A stretch of 64,000 bases of DNA from Palsa-883 sp963826975 (GCA_963826975.1 CAWGZJ010000009.1:186001-250000); one strand, 5' to 3'. Shown: positions 36,608 through 47,092, numbered from the stretch's first letter. Numbers and translations are program-made. Notes: a model not told the origin generated them from the sequence alone.

Positions 36608-37342
36608 TTATTCAACGGAACATGCGCCCAAATATAACTGCTGACCATTTTGACTCTGCATGATGACGCCAGTGATTGATATTGCATCGCCATTGCTGAG
36701 ACGGCCAAGGGCGTTGCCCCAGAGCTTATTAAACCGGCAGTCAACGAAGCCATCGGAGCCATCTATAATGGCAAAATACCCAGGACCATCATCGCCAACC
36801 GCCAGGACATGACCAGAAGAACTCACGACAGTCCCAATATAGGGCTGCAGAAGCGCTTGACCTTGGATCATGGTCTTGCCTCGGTAGAGACCGAGTAAGT
36901 ATGCCACTGTCTTATTGGAATTCTCGAGCCGATCGCTCGGCGTTCGAAGCGCGTGATAGATGTCAGTGCCCGCAGATTGATCACTAGGCCGCTGTTTTGA
37001 GCCATCCTGATGCAGAAACGGTGACGCGAGATGGGGAAACGCTACCCAAACAAAAGTCACCAATATGAGCAGCAGCCAGGTTCTTGCGTCGGAGCCGATC
37101 CGCTCAGCTGAGCCGACCAACCTTTGGTTTAAGACAACCCTTACCTTGTGCCACTTTAGTCCTGAGTAGCCAAGGATGATCCCGAAGACAAAAGCAAGCG
37201 CCGCCCTCGCCCATTCTTGCTTCATAGCGTTATCAACTGAGACGGCGATAAAGCCGACAGCCACGGCATCCAAGAGCCACCGAATGCCGGTCTTTTCCTC
37301 CGCCTTCTCGCGCAGCTCTCCAGTCGTAACTTGCTCATCCAT
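36608..37342 (-). CDS. Membrane protein with C-terminal OB-fold-like domain
   Basis: A 244-residue protein (MDEQVTTGELREKAEEKTG). Hydrophobic segments at about residues 25-60 and 85-110 would be two or three helices. The C-terminal 90 residues (GTVVSSSGHVLAVGDDG, FVDCRFNKLWGNALGRLSNG, DAISITGVIMQSQNGQQLYL, then GACSVE) show the beta pattern of tRNA_anti-like OB folds, which bind nucleic acid or small ligands. No match with a known function. The base composition is lower in GC, as in the operon at 34600. It faces that operon across the transposase and DUF6471 remnants. Confidence 0.6.
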   Translation of the reverse strand: MDEQVTTGELREKAEEKTGIRWLLDAVAVGFIAVSVDNAMKQEWARAALAFVFGIILGYSGLKWHKVRVVLNQRLVGSAERIGSDARTWLLLILVTFVWVAFPHLASPFLHQDGSKQRPSDQSAGTDIYHALRTPSDRLENSNKTVAYLLGLYRGKTMIQGQALLQPYIGTVVSSSGHVLAVGDDGPGYFAIIDGSDGFVDCRFNKLWGNALGRLSNGDAISITGVIMQSQNGQQLYLGACSVE

Positions 37343-37469
37343 GCCCCGGACTCCCCCCATACCGCCGTCGCTTCGTCAAGCGCCCGGCCGGGTAGGAACT
37401 CCAAGGCAGCAAAGCTCGTGGCCACATGGCGGATTATGTGGCGACCTAGCAACAGTGTTGCCCTGGAAA

Positions 37470-37534
37470 CATGGTGGCGGTTGCTACATCATACCGGACT
37501 CTTCCAGCAGTTCGGGCGGCTGGTATCGCGCGCG
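37470..37534 (+). repeat. Dispersed repeat, right copy
   Basis: The stretch TGGTGGCGGTTGCTACATCA, then TACCGGACTCTTCCAGCAG and TTCGGGCGGCTGGTA, corresponds to the inverse of 33826-33889. The surrounding bases 37343-37640 hold no supported gene. Confidence 0.55.
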
Positions 37535-37644
37535 GGGTTGCCGAGGGGAAGCGACCTGCGGCCGTGCGCCAAACCGCGACTCACATCAGTGGCCCGAGGC
37601 CAGCCGAGCGGTCAGTCATCAGGGCCACTGTTATGTGATATGCT

Positions 37645-37666
37645 GATATAAGGATGTCCTTATATC
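37645..37666. promoter_or_regulatory. Perfect palindrome, candidate operator for metE
   Basis: A 22-bp site: the 10-bp half GATATAAGGA, a TG spacer, and the exact complement TCCTTATATC. It lies about 45 bases before the cobalamin riboswitch. Its form resembles the ATATAAAGA-type palindromes bound by ArsR-family SahR/SamR regulators of methionine genes in alphaproteobacteria. That assignment is by memory of the pattern. No regulator gene is next to it. Confidence 0.55.
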
Positions 37667-37707
37667 CCTCTTGACGAGCGCTCCCGATCGGTGCTCCTCT
37701 CCCTTCC

Positions 37708-37880
37708 GTCGAGGTTCTCCACACCATCCGCGGCGTGGAGCTAAGAGGGAAGCCGGTGCAACGCCGGCGCTGCCCCCGCAACTGTAAGCGGCGAGCTGCT
37801 GTCCAAGACGTGCCACTGGGGGCCACCCCGGGAAGGTTCGGACAGTCGCGCTGACCCGTGAGCCAGGAGACCTGCCCCGA
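37708..37880 (+). ncRNA. Cobalamin riboswitch upstream of metE
   Basis: The conserved core of the adenosyl- or methylcobalamin aptamer is clear: AAGCCGGTGCAACGCCGGCG, CTGCCCCCGCAACTGTAAGC and the closing GAGCCAGGAGACCTGCC at 37859-37875. Behind it, GTGCCCGGGCAGGC (about 37902) can pair with GCCTGCCCG (about 37962). That would give an attenuator hairpin ahead of the metE start at 38000. Binding of B12 is expected to switch off metE, since the B12-dependent MetH can then make methionine. Confidence 0.93.
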
Positions 37881-37999
37881 CACATGACGTCCCCCGGCGG
37901 GGTGCCCGGGCAGGCCGCACGCACGCAGCCGCGGCGCAAACCCGCGAAGCTGCTCGCCTGTGCCTGCCCGAGACCTCGCCACAACCGGCAGAGGTTAAA

Positions 38000-40342
38000 A
38001 TGACCGTTACCGTGGCGACCCTGGGCTTCCCCCGCATCGGCCCCAAGCGCGAGTTGAAGACGGCGCTCGAAAACCATTGGGCCGGAAAGACCGGCGACAG
38101 CGAGTTGCAGGCGATCGCTTCCGACCTGCGTGCCAAGGCCTGGATGCGACAGCGCGACCTTGGCGTGGACGTCATCCCATCCAACGATTTCTCGCTCTAC
38201 GATCATGTCCTCGACACGACCGCGATGGTGGGCGCCGTGCCGACGGTCTACCGCTGGAGCGGCAACACGGTCGGGCTGGAAACCTATTTCGCCATGGCCC
38301 GGGGATCACAACCCAAGGAAGCGCCCACGGAAGCGCAAGAGCCCTGCGCGCACGGCCATTCCCATGCCGCCCAGGGCGCGCCGGCCGCCGAGATGACCAA
38401 GTGGTTCGATACCAATTACCACTACCTCGTCCCGGAACTCACCGCCGATCAGGTGTTTCGTCTCGCCTCCACCAAGGCGGTGGACGAGTACCTCGAGGCA
38501 AAGGCGCTCGGGATCGAGGCTCGCCCGGTGCTGCTGGGGCCGGTCAGCTACCTTCTGCTCGGCAAGACGCGGGGCGGCGACTTCGATCCGCTGACGCTTT
38601 TGCCGCGCCTGCTGCCCATATACGCCGACGTCCTGCGGGCGCTGGCGCAGGCGGGCGCCACCTGGGTGCAGATCGATGAGCCCTGCCTGGTGCTCGATCT
38701 GACCGATGCCGCGCGACAGGCGTTCCGCCACGCCTATGGCGTGCTGACCAGCGCCGCGCCAACGCTACGCTTGATGCTGACGACCTATTTCGGCGCGCTC
38801 GGCGATAACCTGGAAACCGCGCTGTCGTTGCCCGTGCATGGCCTGCACGTCGATCTGGTGCGTGCGCCGGAGCAACTGAACGCGGTGCTGGCCGGTGCGC
38901 GGCCGGATCTTGTTGTTTCTCTGGGCGTCATAGATGGCCGCAACATTTGGAAGGCCGACCTGAACGAAATTCTCGATCGAATTGCCCCGATCGTTGCCGC
39001 CGGCATCAAGTCTGGCCGGACGCTGATCCTGGCACCTTCCTGTTCGTTGTTGCATACGCCGATCGACCTGGACCGCGAGACCGAACTCGATCCCGAGGTG
39101 AAGAGCTGGTTGGCCTTCGCCGTTCAGAAAATCACCGAACTGAAGACCCTGGCACGAGCGCTGAACGACGGGCGCGACGCCGCACGGGACGCCCTGGCGG
39201 CCGCTTCAGCCGCCATTGCTTCCCGGCGGACCTCACCGAAGATCAACAACCCGGCGATCAAGGCCCGTGCGGCCAACCACGATCCAGCCATCGCCATGCG
39301 GCAGTCGCCTATGGAAAAACGGCGCGGTGACCAGCGGGCGAAACTGAACCTGCCTGCCTACCCGACCACCACCATCGGCTCGTTCCCACAAACCCAGGAG
39401 ATCAGGAAAGCCCGTGCCGATTACAGCCGCGGCAGCATCGACAGCCAGGCCTATGAAGGCTTCCTGAGGACTGAAACCGCCGCCGCCGTGCGCTGGCAGC
39501 AGGAGGTCGGGCTCGATGTGCTGGTGCACGGCGAATTCGAGCGCAACGACATGGTGCAATACTTCGGCGAGCAGCTGGACGGTTTCGCCTTCACGAAGCA
39601 CGCATGGGTGCAGTCCTACGGCTCGCGCTACGTACGCCCACCGATCATCTACGGCGACGTATCGCGGCCGCAACCGATGACCGTCGCGTGGTGGCGCTAC
39701 GCTCAGTCGCTGACCAACCGGCCGATGAAAGGAATGCTGACCGGGCCGGTTACCATCCTCAATTGGTCGTTCGTCCGCGATGATCAGCCGCGCAACGAAA
39801 CCTGCCGCCAGATCGCCTTTGCAATTCGCGACGAGGTCATCGACCTGGAAGCCGCGGGCGCGCCGATCATCCAGATCGACGAGGCGGCGCTGCGCGAGGG
39901 GCTGCCGCTGCGTCGTGGCGACTGGCGGGCGTATCTCGACTGGGCAGTGGAATGCTTCCGCATCGCCGCGTCCGCGGTGCGCGACGATACCCAGATCCAC
40001 ACCCACATGTGCTACTCGGAGTTCAACGACATCATGCCGGCCATTTCGGCCATGGACGCTGATGTCATCTCCATCGAGATGGCGCGGTCAAAGATGGAAT
40101 TGCTCAAGGCGTTTGTGGACTACGACTATCCCGCTGACATCGGGCCGGGTGTTTACGACATCCACTCGCCGCGCGTTCCGCCTGTGCAGGAGATGGCCGA
40201 CCTGCTCGCGGCGGCGTCGGATCGGCTCCGAAAAGACCAGCTTTGGGTAAACCCCGACTGCGGCCTCAAGACCCGCAAGTGGCCCGAGGTAAAGGACGCC
40301 GTAGCCAACATGGTAGATGCCGCCCGACGGGCCCGGGGCTAG
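38000..40342 (+). CDS. metE: Cobalamin-independent methionine synthase MetE
   Basis: A 780-residue enzyme transferring the methyl group of 5-methyltetrahydropteroyltri-L-glutamate to homocysteine. It has two barrels. The N-terminal one starts VATLGFPRIGPKRELKTALE. The C-terminal one carries the zinc ligands H669 and C671 (THMCYSEFND), E693 (ISIEMARSKME) and C754 (NPDCGLKTRKW), each 28 residues later than in E. coli. Part of this extra length is an insertion near residues 103-128 with a Cys/His-rich core (CAHGHSHA). Controlled by the riboswitch and probably by the palindrome before it. Confidence 0.96.
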   Translation: MTVTVATLGFPRIGPKRELKTALENHWAGKTGDSELQAIASDLRAKAWMRQRDLGVDVIPSNDFSLYDHVLDTTAMVGAVPTVYRWSGNTVGLETYFAMARGSQPKEAPTEAQEPCAHGHSHAAQGAPAAEMTKWFDTNYHYLVPELTADQVFRLASTKAVDEYLEAKALGIEARPVLLGPVSYLLLGKTRGGDFDPLTLLPRLLPIYADVLRALAQAGATWVQIDEPCLVLDLTDAARQAFRHAYGVLTSAAPTLRLMLTTYFGALGDNLETALSLPVHGLHVDLVRAPEQLNAVLAGARPDLVVSLGVIDGRNIWKADLNEILDRIAPIVAAGIKSGRTLILAPSCSLLHTPIDLDRETELDPEVKSWLAFAVQKITELKTLARALNDGRDAARDALAAASAAIASRRTSPKINNPAIKARAANHDPAIAMRQSPMEKRRGDQRAKLNLPAYPTTTIGSFPQTQEIRKARADYSRGSIDSQAYEGFLRTETAAAVRWQQEVGLDVLVHGEFERNDMVQYFGEQLDGFAFTKHAWVQSYGSRYVRPPIIYGDVSRPQPMTVAWWRYAQSLTNRPMKGMLTGPVTILNWSFVRDDQPRNETCRQIAFAIRDEVIDLEAAGAPIIQIDEAALREGLPLRRGDWRAYLDWAVECFRIAASAVRDDTQIHTHMCYSEFNDIMPAISAMDADVISIEMARSKMELLKAFVDYDYPADIGPGVYDIHSPRVPPVQEMADLLAAASDRLRKDQLWVNPDCGLKTRKWPEVKDAVANMVDAARRARG

Positions 40343-40357
40343 CCAAAGAAGACACTA

Positions 40358-40416
40358 CTCCCCCTCCCCTTGAGGGCTTGGGCCGCGAAGCGGACCAAGG
40401 TTGGGGGGAGGGGTCG
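40358..40416. repeat. REP-like palindrome, family B
   Basis: CTCCCCCTCCCCTTGAGGGC is followed by a variant loop (TTGGGCCGCGAAGCGGACCA) and a G-rich half ending GGGGGGAGGGG, between the convergent metE and GNAT genes. Confidence 0.6.
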
Positions 40417-40430
40417 AGACCCGCGGCGAG

Positions 40431-40874
40431 TCAGAGCAATTTGCTCATGTGCACCACAACGCCGCCTTTGAAAGCTTCCTCCCGGTCCGTCCGATAGCCC
40501 AGCTTGCGATAAAGCTGCACATTCTCGGCAAAAAGCTTGTTCGTGTAGAGCCTTGTTTCGTTAAATCCGAGAGAGGCCGCCAGCTTTTCAGCATGATCCA
40601 TAAGTATACGACCGTATCCACGACCCTGATAGCTCGGCGAGACCGCAACGTTCTCAACCAGAAGATGGTCAGCTTCAGGTATCGTCTCGATCAGCGCAGC
40701 CAATTCTCCATCGACATCGAGCAGATCAACCAGGTGGTTGATAACGGCGGCATGATAATCGGCCGTCATTGGCTTGGGTTCACGTCCAATAACCGGGACC
40801 CATTTCGCATACGCCGCGCGCGTCAAATCGCGGACCGCCGAGGCATCCGCGATCGTCGCCCGCCGCAAGCCCAT
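40431..40874 (-). CDS. GNAT family N-acetyltransferase
   Basis: A 147-residue acetyl-CoA-dependent acetyltransferase (MGLRRATIADASAVRDLTRA at the start). The acetyl-CoA loop is VENVAVSPSYQGRGYGRILM, with RLYTNKLFAENVQLYRKLGY after it. Start 40874 gives a normal N-terminus, although the frame is open to 40964. Substrate unknown. Confidence 0.88.
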   Translation of the reverse strand: MGLRRATIADASAVRDLTRAAYAKWVPVIGREPKPMTADYHAAVINHLVDLLDVDGELAALIETIPEADHLLVENVAVSPSYQGRGYGRILMDHAEKLAASLGFNETRLYTNKLFAENVQLYRKLGYRTDREEAFKGGVVVHMSKLL

Positions 40875-41069
40875 GCCCCGCCCGCTCACCTCAAATCTCC
40901 CGCCGCGCAGCGTAGGGCGCTTCCACGTCGGTGCAACCGCGCGGGCAAAAAAAGCCCGCACCATCCATCAGCCTCGCGCAGCGGCGCAGGAACCGCATGA
41001 GTACCCAAAGGCCCGGGACACGAAACGTGACGCACGGCACCGCCGCGCGTCACGCTGTCGCAGGCCAGC

Positions 41070-41752
41070 TCAGGCCGCCTGCACCGCGTGGCGGAACATG
41101 TACCGCTTCGCTTCCTCGTCGAACTCGGTCTTGAAGCTGTGCCGGTCCTTGATCGCCAGCGCCCGCGCCGCAGCCGGCCTTGCGTCGATCGCGTCGAGCA
41201 GCCGCTTCAGGTTGGGCAGCCCGCCCAACGCGTCCTCGCCGAGCACAAACGGCACCAGCCGCGCCCAGCCCCACAGCGCCATGTCGACGATCGTATACGT
41301 ATCGCCGAGCATGAACTTGTGCTGCGCCAGGCGCGCATCAACGATGCCGTAATGCCGCTTCGCCTCGAACACATAGCGATTGACGGCGTATCCTTCGGTT
41401 CCGGCGCGAAGCGGGTGAAATGCACGGCCTGCCCGGAATACGGCCCGATCCCCGAGGCCACGAACATCAGCCACGACAGCAATTCCCCACGCGCCTTCGG
41501 CGTGTTCGCGGGCATGAATTTGCCGGTCTTCTCGCCCAGGTAGAGCAGGATGGCGTTGCTGTCGAACACCGTTGCATCGCCGTCGACGATGCACGGCAGC
41601 TTGTTGTTCGGATTGAGCGCGGAGAATTCCGGGCTGAACTGTTCGCCCTTGCGGGTATCGACGGGTATGGATTCGTAGGGCAGTTCAGCCTCTTCCAGGA
41701 ACAGCGCAACCTTCATCGGATTGGGCGCGAGGCTGTAGTAGAATTTTATCAC
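41070..41752 (-). pseudogene. Glutathione S-transferase, one frameshift
   Basis: A GST of about 227 residues from GTG 41752 (VIKFYYSLAPNPMKVALFLE). The N-terminal thioredoxin domain and the beginning of the helical domain (NNKLPCIVDGDATVFDSNAI, LLYLGEKTGKFMP, FTRFAPEP) are in one frame. The rest (GYAVNRYVFEAKRHYGIVDA, DTYTIVDMALWGWARLVPF) is in another, ending at 41070. The break is at about 41396. One missing base in a CCGG there explains it. It may be a sequence error, because no other damage is seen. Confidence 0.8.
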
Positions 41753-41966
41753 TGTCGTCTCCCGTTGCTGGACGGCCGCATACAACGCCACGACGGAGGG
41801 CCCCGCAAGTGACACGCCGGCGACGGCCGCGCGGGGACGGCGGGCGTAGCTGCGTCAGGTGGCCCTTTGCGGTAGCGACGGCATGCCTGCTGCGCTGCAA
41901 CAGCGCCGGTTGCTCCTGCCCCACGAGACCCCTAGAACACCCCCGAATTGCACCCAGGGGCGACCC

Positions 41967-43646
<1,680 letters not shown>

Positions 43647-43754
43647 GACATCGTCGCGCCGCTGGTGCCCCGTTTGGATCGCCGTTGGCCGCCAATGCAA
43701 TCGGCTTGGCAAATCTTCAGGTGATCGGGTAGGCGTTCCTGATGGAGTTTGGGT

Positions 43755-44199
43755 ATGAGCAACTTGTCTTGGAAGGAGCGGTTCGCACGTCGGGTAGGCG
43801 GAAAGGCACGCGACCTCGTCCAATCCGGTTCACCCGTCATCCTGAGCCTCCGGACAAATCCTGACGCGGGTGAGGTAAACAGTATCGCGGCAATCGAGTC
43901 GCTGATGCGACGTCACGTGCCCTTGCTGAAGGCCAAGCATGCGATCGAAGCTGTCCTGACCGAAAGCAGCCATGATCTGCGTGTGGCGAAGGTAGAGGAC
44001 CCCGAGAAGCTGTGCTCCGAATTGCAGTCCGCGGGATTCCTGGTGCGGATGGCGTCTGTGCCCGGCCGTGCCATCGATGTAGCCGTGCCATCGATGTAAC
44101 GGTACTGCGGGAGAACCTTGGGACAAGCCAGGAGCAGTTCGCCGCAAGGTACCGGATCAGCCCCGATGTGCGGCAGAACCGGGGACAGCGACGAAACCG
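43755..44199 (+). pseudogene. HTH-domain protein broken by a 17-bp tandem duplication
   Basis: The frame from ATG 43755 reads LSWKERFARRVGGKARDLVQ, SGSPVILSLRTNPDAGEVNS and MRRHVPLLKAKHAIEAVLTE, and ends early at TAA 44097. The 17 bases GCCGTGCCATCGATGTA occur twice in a row (44065-44081, 44082-44098). Removing one copy joins the frame to VTVLRENLGTSQEQFAARYR then ISPDV, the start of an Xre-type helix-turn-helix. The tail after that is also degraded (RQNRGQRRNRSP stop). Relatives are uncharacterised proteins with an N-terminal unknown domain and a C-terminal HTH. Confidence 0.75.
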
Positions 44200-44249
44200 C
44201 AGTCCCTGAACAGCAGTGCGAGAACGGCAACCAATCGAGACCCCGACCT

Positions 44250-45278
44250 TCAACCCACCGCCCGCGCCAGCACCTCACCCGCCCGCCGGCATTGCGCTTC
44301 CGTCACATTCAGATGCGTCGTCGCGCGCACCGTTCGCGCGGCAAAAGCCGACACCAGCACGTCCTCGCGCTGCGCCCGCCGCACCACCTCCACCGCATCC
44401 GGCAACGACGGGGGCAGGTGGAAGATCACTATGTTGCTCTGCACCGTCGCCAGATCCATCACCGCCTTGGTGCCCGCCACGCGCTCGGCAATCAGCCGCG
44501 CATTGGCGTGGTCCTCGGCCAGCCGCTCCAGGTTGTGGTCCAGCGCGAACAGCCCCGCGGCGGCCAGGATGCCGGACTGGCGCATCGCGCCGCCGAACAT
44601 GCGCCGCGCCCGCACCGCGCGCGTCATCGCCTCTTTCGACCCCGCGATCAGGCTGCCGACCGGGCAGCCAAGCCCCTTGGACAGCGCCACCGCGACCACG
44701 TCGAACGGCCGCGCCAACTCGATCAATGCGCGGCCGGAAGCAATGGCGGCATTGAACAGCCGCGCGCCATCCAGGTAGGTTCCAAGACCAAGCTCGCGCG
44801 CCGTCGCGCAGATCGCCTCGGCTGCATCCTGCGGCCACACCACGCCGCCGCCGCGGTTGTGGGTGTTCTCCAGCACAACCAGCGTGGTGGGCGGGAAAAT
44901 GATATGGCCCCGCGGCTTGCACGCGGCGCGCACCTCCGCCTCGGTGAACAGCCCGCCCTGCCCGATCACGGTGAACTGCACACCGGAGTTGGCCGCCGCG
45001 GCGCCGGATTCGTGCCAGACGATGTGAGACTCGTGCCCCACCAGCGCGTCGTCGCCAGGCCGCGTCAGCAGCTTCAGTCCGATCTGATTCGCCATCGTGC
45101 CGCTCGGCAGGAAGATCGCCGCCTCCTTGCCGAGCACTGCGGCGATCCGCTCCTGCAGTGCGTTGACCGTGGGGTCCTCGCCGTACTGGTCGTCACCCAC
45201 CGGCGCCCGCGCCATCGCGGCGCGCATGTCCTCCGATGGCAGCGTAACGGTGTCCGAGCGCAGGTCGATGCGGTCCAT
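44250..45278 (-). CDS. Low-specificity L-threonine aldolase
   Basis: A 342-residue PLP enzyme that cleaves threonine or allo-threonine to glycine and acetaldehyde. IDLRSDTVTLPSEDMRAAMA starts the protein. GDDQYGEDPTVNALQERIA, IFLPSGTMANQIGLKLL and TYLDGARLFNAAIASG follow. The Schiff-base lysine is in VAVALSKGLGCPVGSLIAGS. ATG 45278 begins the family N-terminus. It is followed on the same strand by an EamA transporter 106 bases upstream. Confidence 0.93.
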   Translation of the reverse strand: MDRIDLRSDTVTLPSEDMRAAMARAPVGDDQYGEDPTVNALQERIAAVLGKEAAIFLPSGTMANQIGLKLLTRPGDDALVGHESHIVWHESGAAAANSGVQFTVIGQGGLFTEAEVRAACKPRGHIIFPPTTLVVLENTHNRGGGVVWPQDAAEAICATARELGLGTYLDGARLFNAAIASGRALIELARPFDVVAVALSKGLGCPVGSLIAGSKEAMTRAVRARRMFGGAMRQSGILAAAGLFALDHNLERLAEDHANARLIAERVAGTKAVMDLATVQSNIVIFHLPPSLPDAVEVVRRAQREDVLVSAFAARTVRATTHLNVTEAQCRRAGEVLARAVG

Positions 45279-45384
45279 ATCAGTGCTCCTGTCCAGGCGG
45301 GCGATCCTAGCGCGGCGGCGCCGCGATGTGGAACGCCACGCCGATCGGCTATAAGCGCCGATCTGCCCTAAGCGCGGGGGTGGC

Positions 45385-46239
45385 TCACTGTCGGCCACGG
45401 ACCAGCCAGCATCCCACCGACGAGACCACCAGCCCCACCACTGCCAGCGGTGCCAGACGCTCGCCCAGCAGCAGCCAGGCCAGCAGCGCCGCGGTTCCCG
45501 GCACCAGGTAGAACCCCGCCGTTGCCCGCGCCGCCGAGCCACGCAGCAGCATCAACAGATACAGCACCATGCCGCCGAGCGAGACCCCGACCGCGTTCCA
45601 CACGGTCGAGACGATAGCCGCTTGTGTCCAGTCGCCATGCGGCGTCTCGAACAGCACCGTGGCCAACGCTCCGGCGGCTGCGGCGGCGAGGAATTGCACC
45701 GTCGCCCCTTCCAGCATCGGCACGCCGCGGCAGAACCGAGCGAAATACAGCGTGCCGCCGACCAGCCCGATCACGCCCGTCATGGACAGGAGTGCCAGGT
45801 CGAACTGGACCGGACTGCGCGCCGCGGCGAGGCCGACGACCAGCACCACCCCCGCCGTGCCCAGCGCCAGGCCGACGAACTGCCGGGGACGCAGCCGCTC
45901 GCCCAGCAACGGCCAGGCCAGCGCCGCGGTCAGCAGCGGATTAAGCGTCTGGATCAACGCGATGGGCGCGGCGTTCATCCGCGTCATCGCCACGTGCGCG
46001 GTGTCCAGCAGCACGGTGTTCACCAGTACGCCGGTCACCGCGCAGTGCAGCCAGCGCCCCCGCAGCACGCCCCAGGGCCGCCGCAGGACCAGCATTGCGA
46101 ACACCAGCACGGCGGCACAGAGGCACAGGCGGACCTCGACGAACAGCAGCGGCGTCACGTGGCGCAGACCGACCCGGGCGCCGATGAAGGACGAACTCCA
46201 CAGCAGCACGAAGGCGTAGGGGGCTAGTCTGACCAGCAT
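45385..46239 (-). CDS. DMT superfamily transporter (EamA)
   Basis: This 284-residue protein has ten hydrophobic segments forming two EamA repeats. The first begins VRLAPYAFVLLWSSSFIGAR, and NAAPIALIQTLNPLLTAALA, WPLLGERLRPRQFVGLALG closes it. The second repeat ends with LVPGTAALLAWLLLGERLAP. Such proteins export amino acids or metabolites. ATG 46239 is preferred over the longer frame, which starts at 46284. Confidence 0.88.
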   Translation of the reverse strand: MLVRLAPYAFVLLWSSSFIGARVGLRHVTPLLFVEVRLCLCAAVLVFAMLVLRRPWGVLRGRWLHCAVTGVLVNTVLLDTAHVAMTRMNAAPIALIQTLNPLLTAALAWPLLGERLRPRQFVGLALGTAGVVLVVGLAAARSPVQFDLALLSMTGVIGLVGGTLYFARFCRGVPMLEGATVQFLAAAAAGALATVLFETPHGDWTQAAIVSTVWNAVGVSLGGMVLYLLMLLRGSAARATAGFYLVPGTAALLAWLLLGERLAPLAVVGLVVSSVGCWLVRGRQ

Positions 46240-46300
46240 CGCCCCGCCAGACTGCCAGACCGGACGGCATTCGGGATGGTCCAATCACCGGTCGAGAAAA

Positions 46301-46420
46301 ACTCTCCCCCTCCCCTTGAGGGAGGGGGTTGGGGGGAGGGGTTGGTGCCGGGGCCGCGCCGAAACGGCGTACCGCGACGACCCCTCCCCCAACCCCCTCC
46401 CTCAAGGGGAGGGGGAGAGT
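46301..46420. repeat. Long inverted repeat of two opposed family B REPs
   Basis: Arms of about 42 bases (46301-46342 and 46380-46420) are complementary except for one base. They begin ACTCTCCCCCTCCCCTTGAG and are separated by 37 bases. This is a pair of family B units head to head, between the EamA gene start and the methyltransferase gene end. The RNA would fold into a very strong hairpin. Confidence 0.8.
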
Positions 46421-46468
46421 CTTCCCCGATCCAGGCTTCTCCTGATGCCTATGGGCCCGCCCCCCTGC

Positions 46469-47092
46469 TCAGTCGGCCTGGCTGTAGCGCCAGACGCTGG
46501 CGGGTGGGAAATTGAGCGGCGTCCAGGCCTCGCGTCGTGCCGTCAAGCGGTGCTTGCGCGTTGAAATGGGCGAGGTGGCGCAGTAGCTGAAATGCAGAAA
46601 GCCGCGGCCCGGTGCCACCGCCTGCATCGCCATGACGATGCGGCGCTGCTCGGTCAACGATAGCAGCACCAGCGGAATGCCGCAGATCACGGTGCCAATG
46701 CGGCCATGCCAGTCCGTCGGCACAAGTTCCTGAAGCCGGCGCGCGTCGCCCTCGACCACCCGGGCGCCCGGCAGCGCGCGGCGCAGGTGCGCGGCCATGT
46801 CGGGCGCGATCTCGACGACGAACAGCCGATCGGGCGGCACGCCGCTTGCCAGCAGCGCGCGGGAGATCACCCCGGTGCCCGCGCCCAGTTCCAGCACCGC
46901 CTCATCCGGCGCGCGGCGGGTCTGGCGCACGATACGCGAGCACAACGCCGCGGAGGACGGCACCACGGAGCCCATCTGCAACGGGTTCGCCAACCATCGG
47001 CGAAAGAACATTCCCGGTCTGGCAACAGACGATAGCGGATGGCCATTGATGGTATTTCTATCAGCGACAGACGAGTGTACTGCGATCGTCAT
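46469..47092 (-). CDS. PmtA-like SAM-dependent methyltransferase
   Basis: A 207-residue class I methyltransferase. The SAM loop is EAVLELGAGTGVISRALLAS. FFRRWLANPLQMGSVVPSSA precedes it and VICGIPLVLLSLTEQRRIV follows, both typical of the phosphatidylethanolamine N-methyltransferase / rRNA dimethylase-like branch. It may therefore make methylated membrane lipids such as phosphatidylcholine. A shorter start at MFFRRW (about 47011) is possible, since the first 27 residues are not family-like. Confidence 0.82.
   Translation of the reverse strand: MTIAVHSSVADRNTINGHPLSSVARPGMFFRRWLANPLQMGSVVPSSAALCSRIVRQTRRAPDEAVLELGAGTGVISRALLASGVPPDRLFVVEIAPDMAAHLRRALPGARVVEGDARRLQELVPTDWHGRIGTVICGIPLVLLSLTEQRRIVMAMQAVAPGRGFLHFSYCATSPISTRKHRLTARREAWTPLNFPPASVWRYSQAD

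Noticed and set aside
43647..43754. Possible transposase end on the minus strand (HQERLPDHLKICQADCIGG)
   Set aside because: It has the flavour of a repeated gene end but I could not place it in a family, and only about 35 residues are present.
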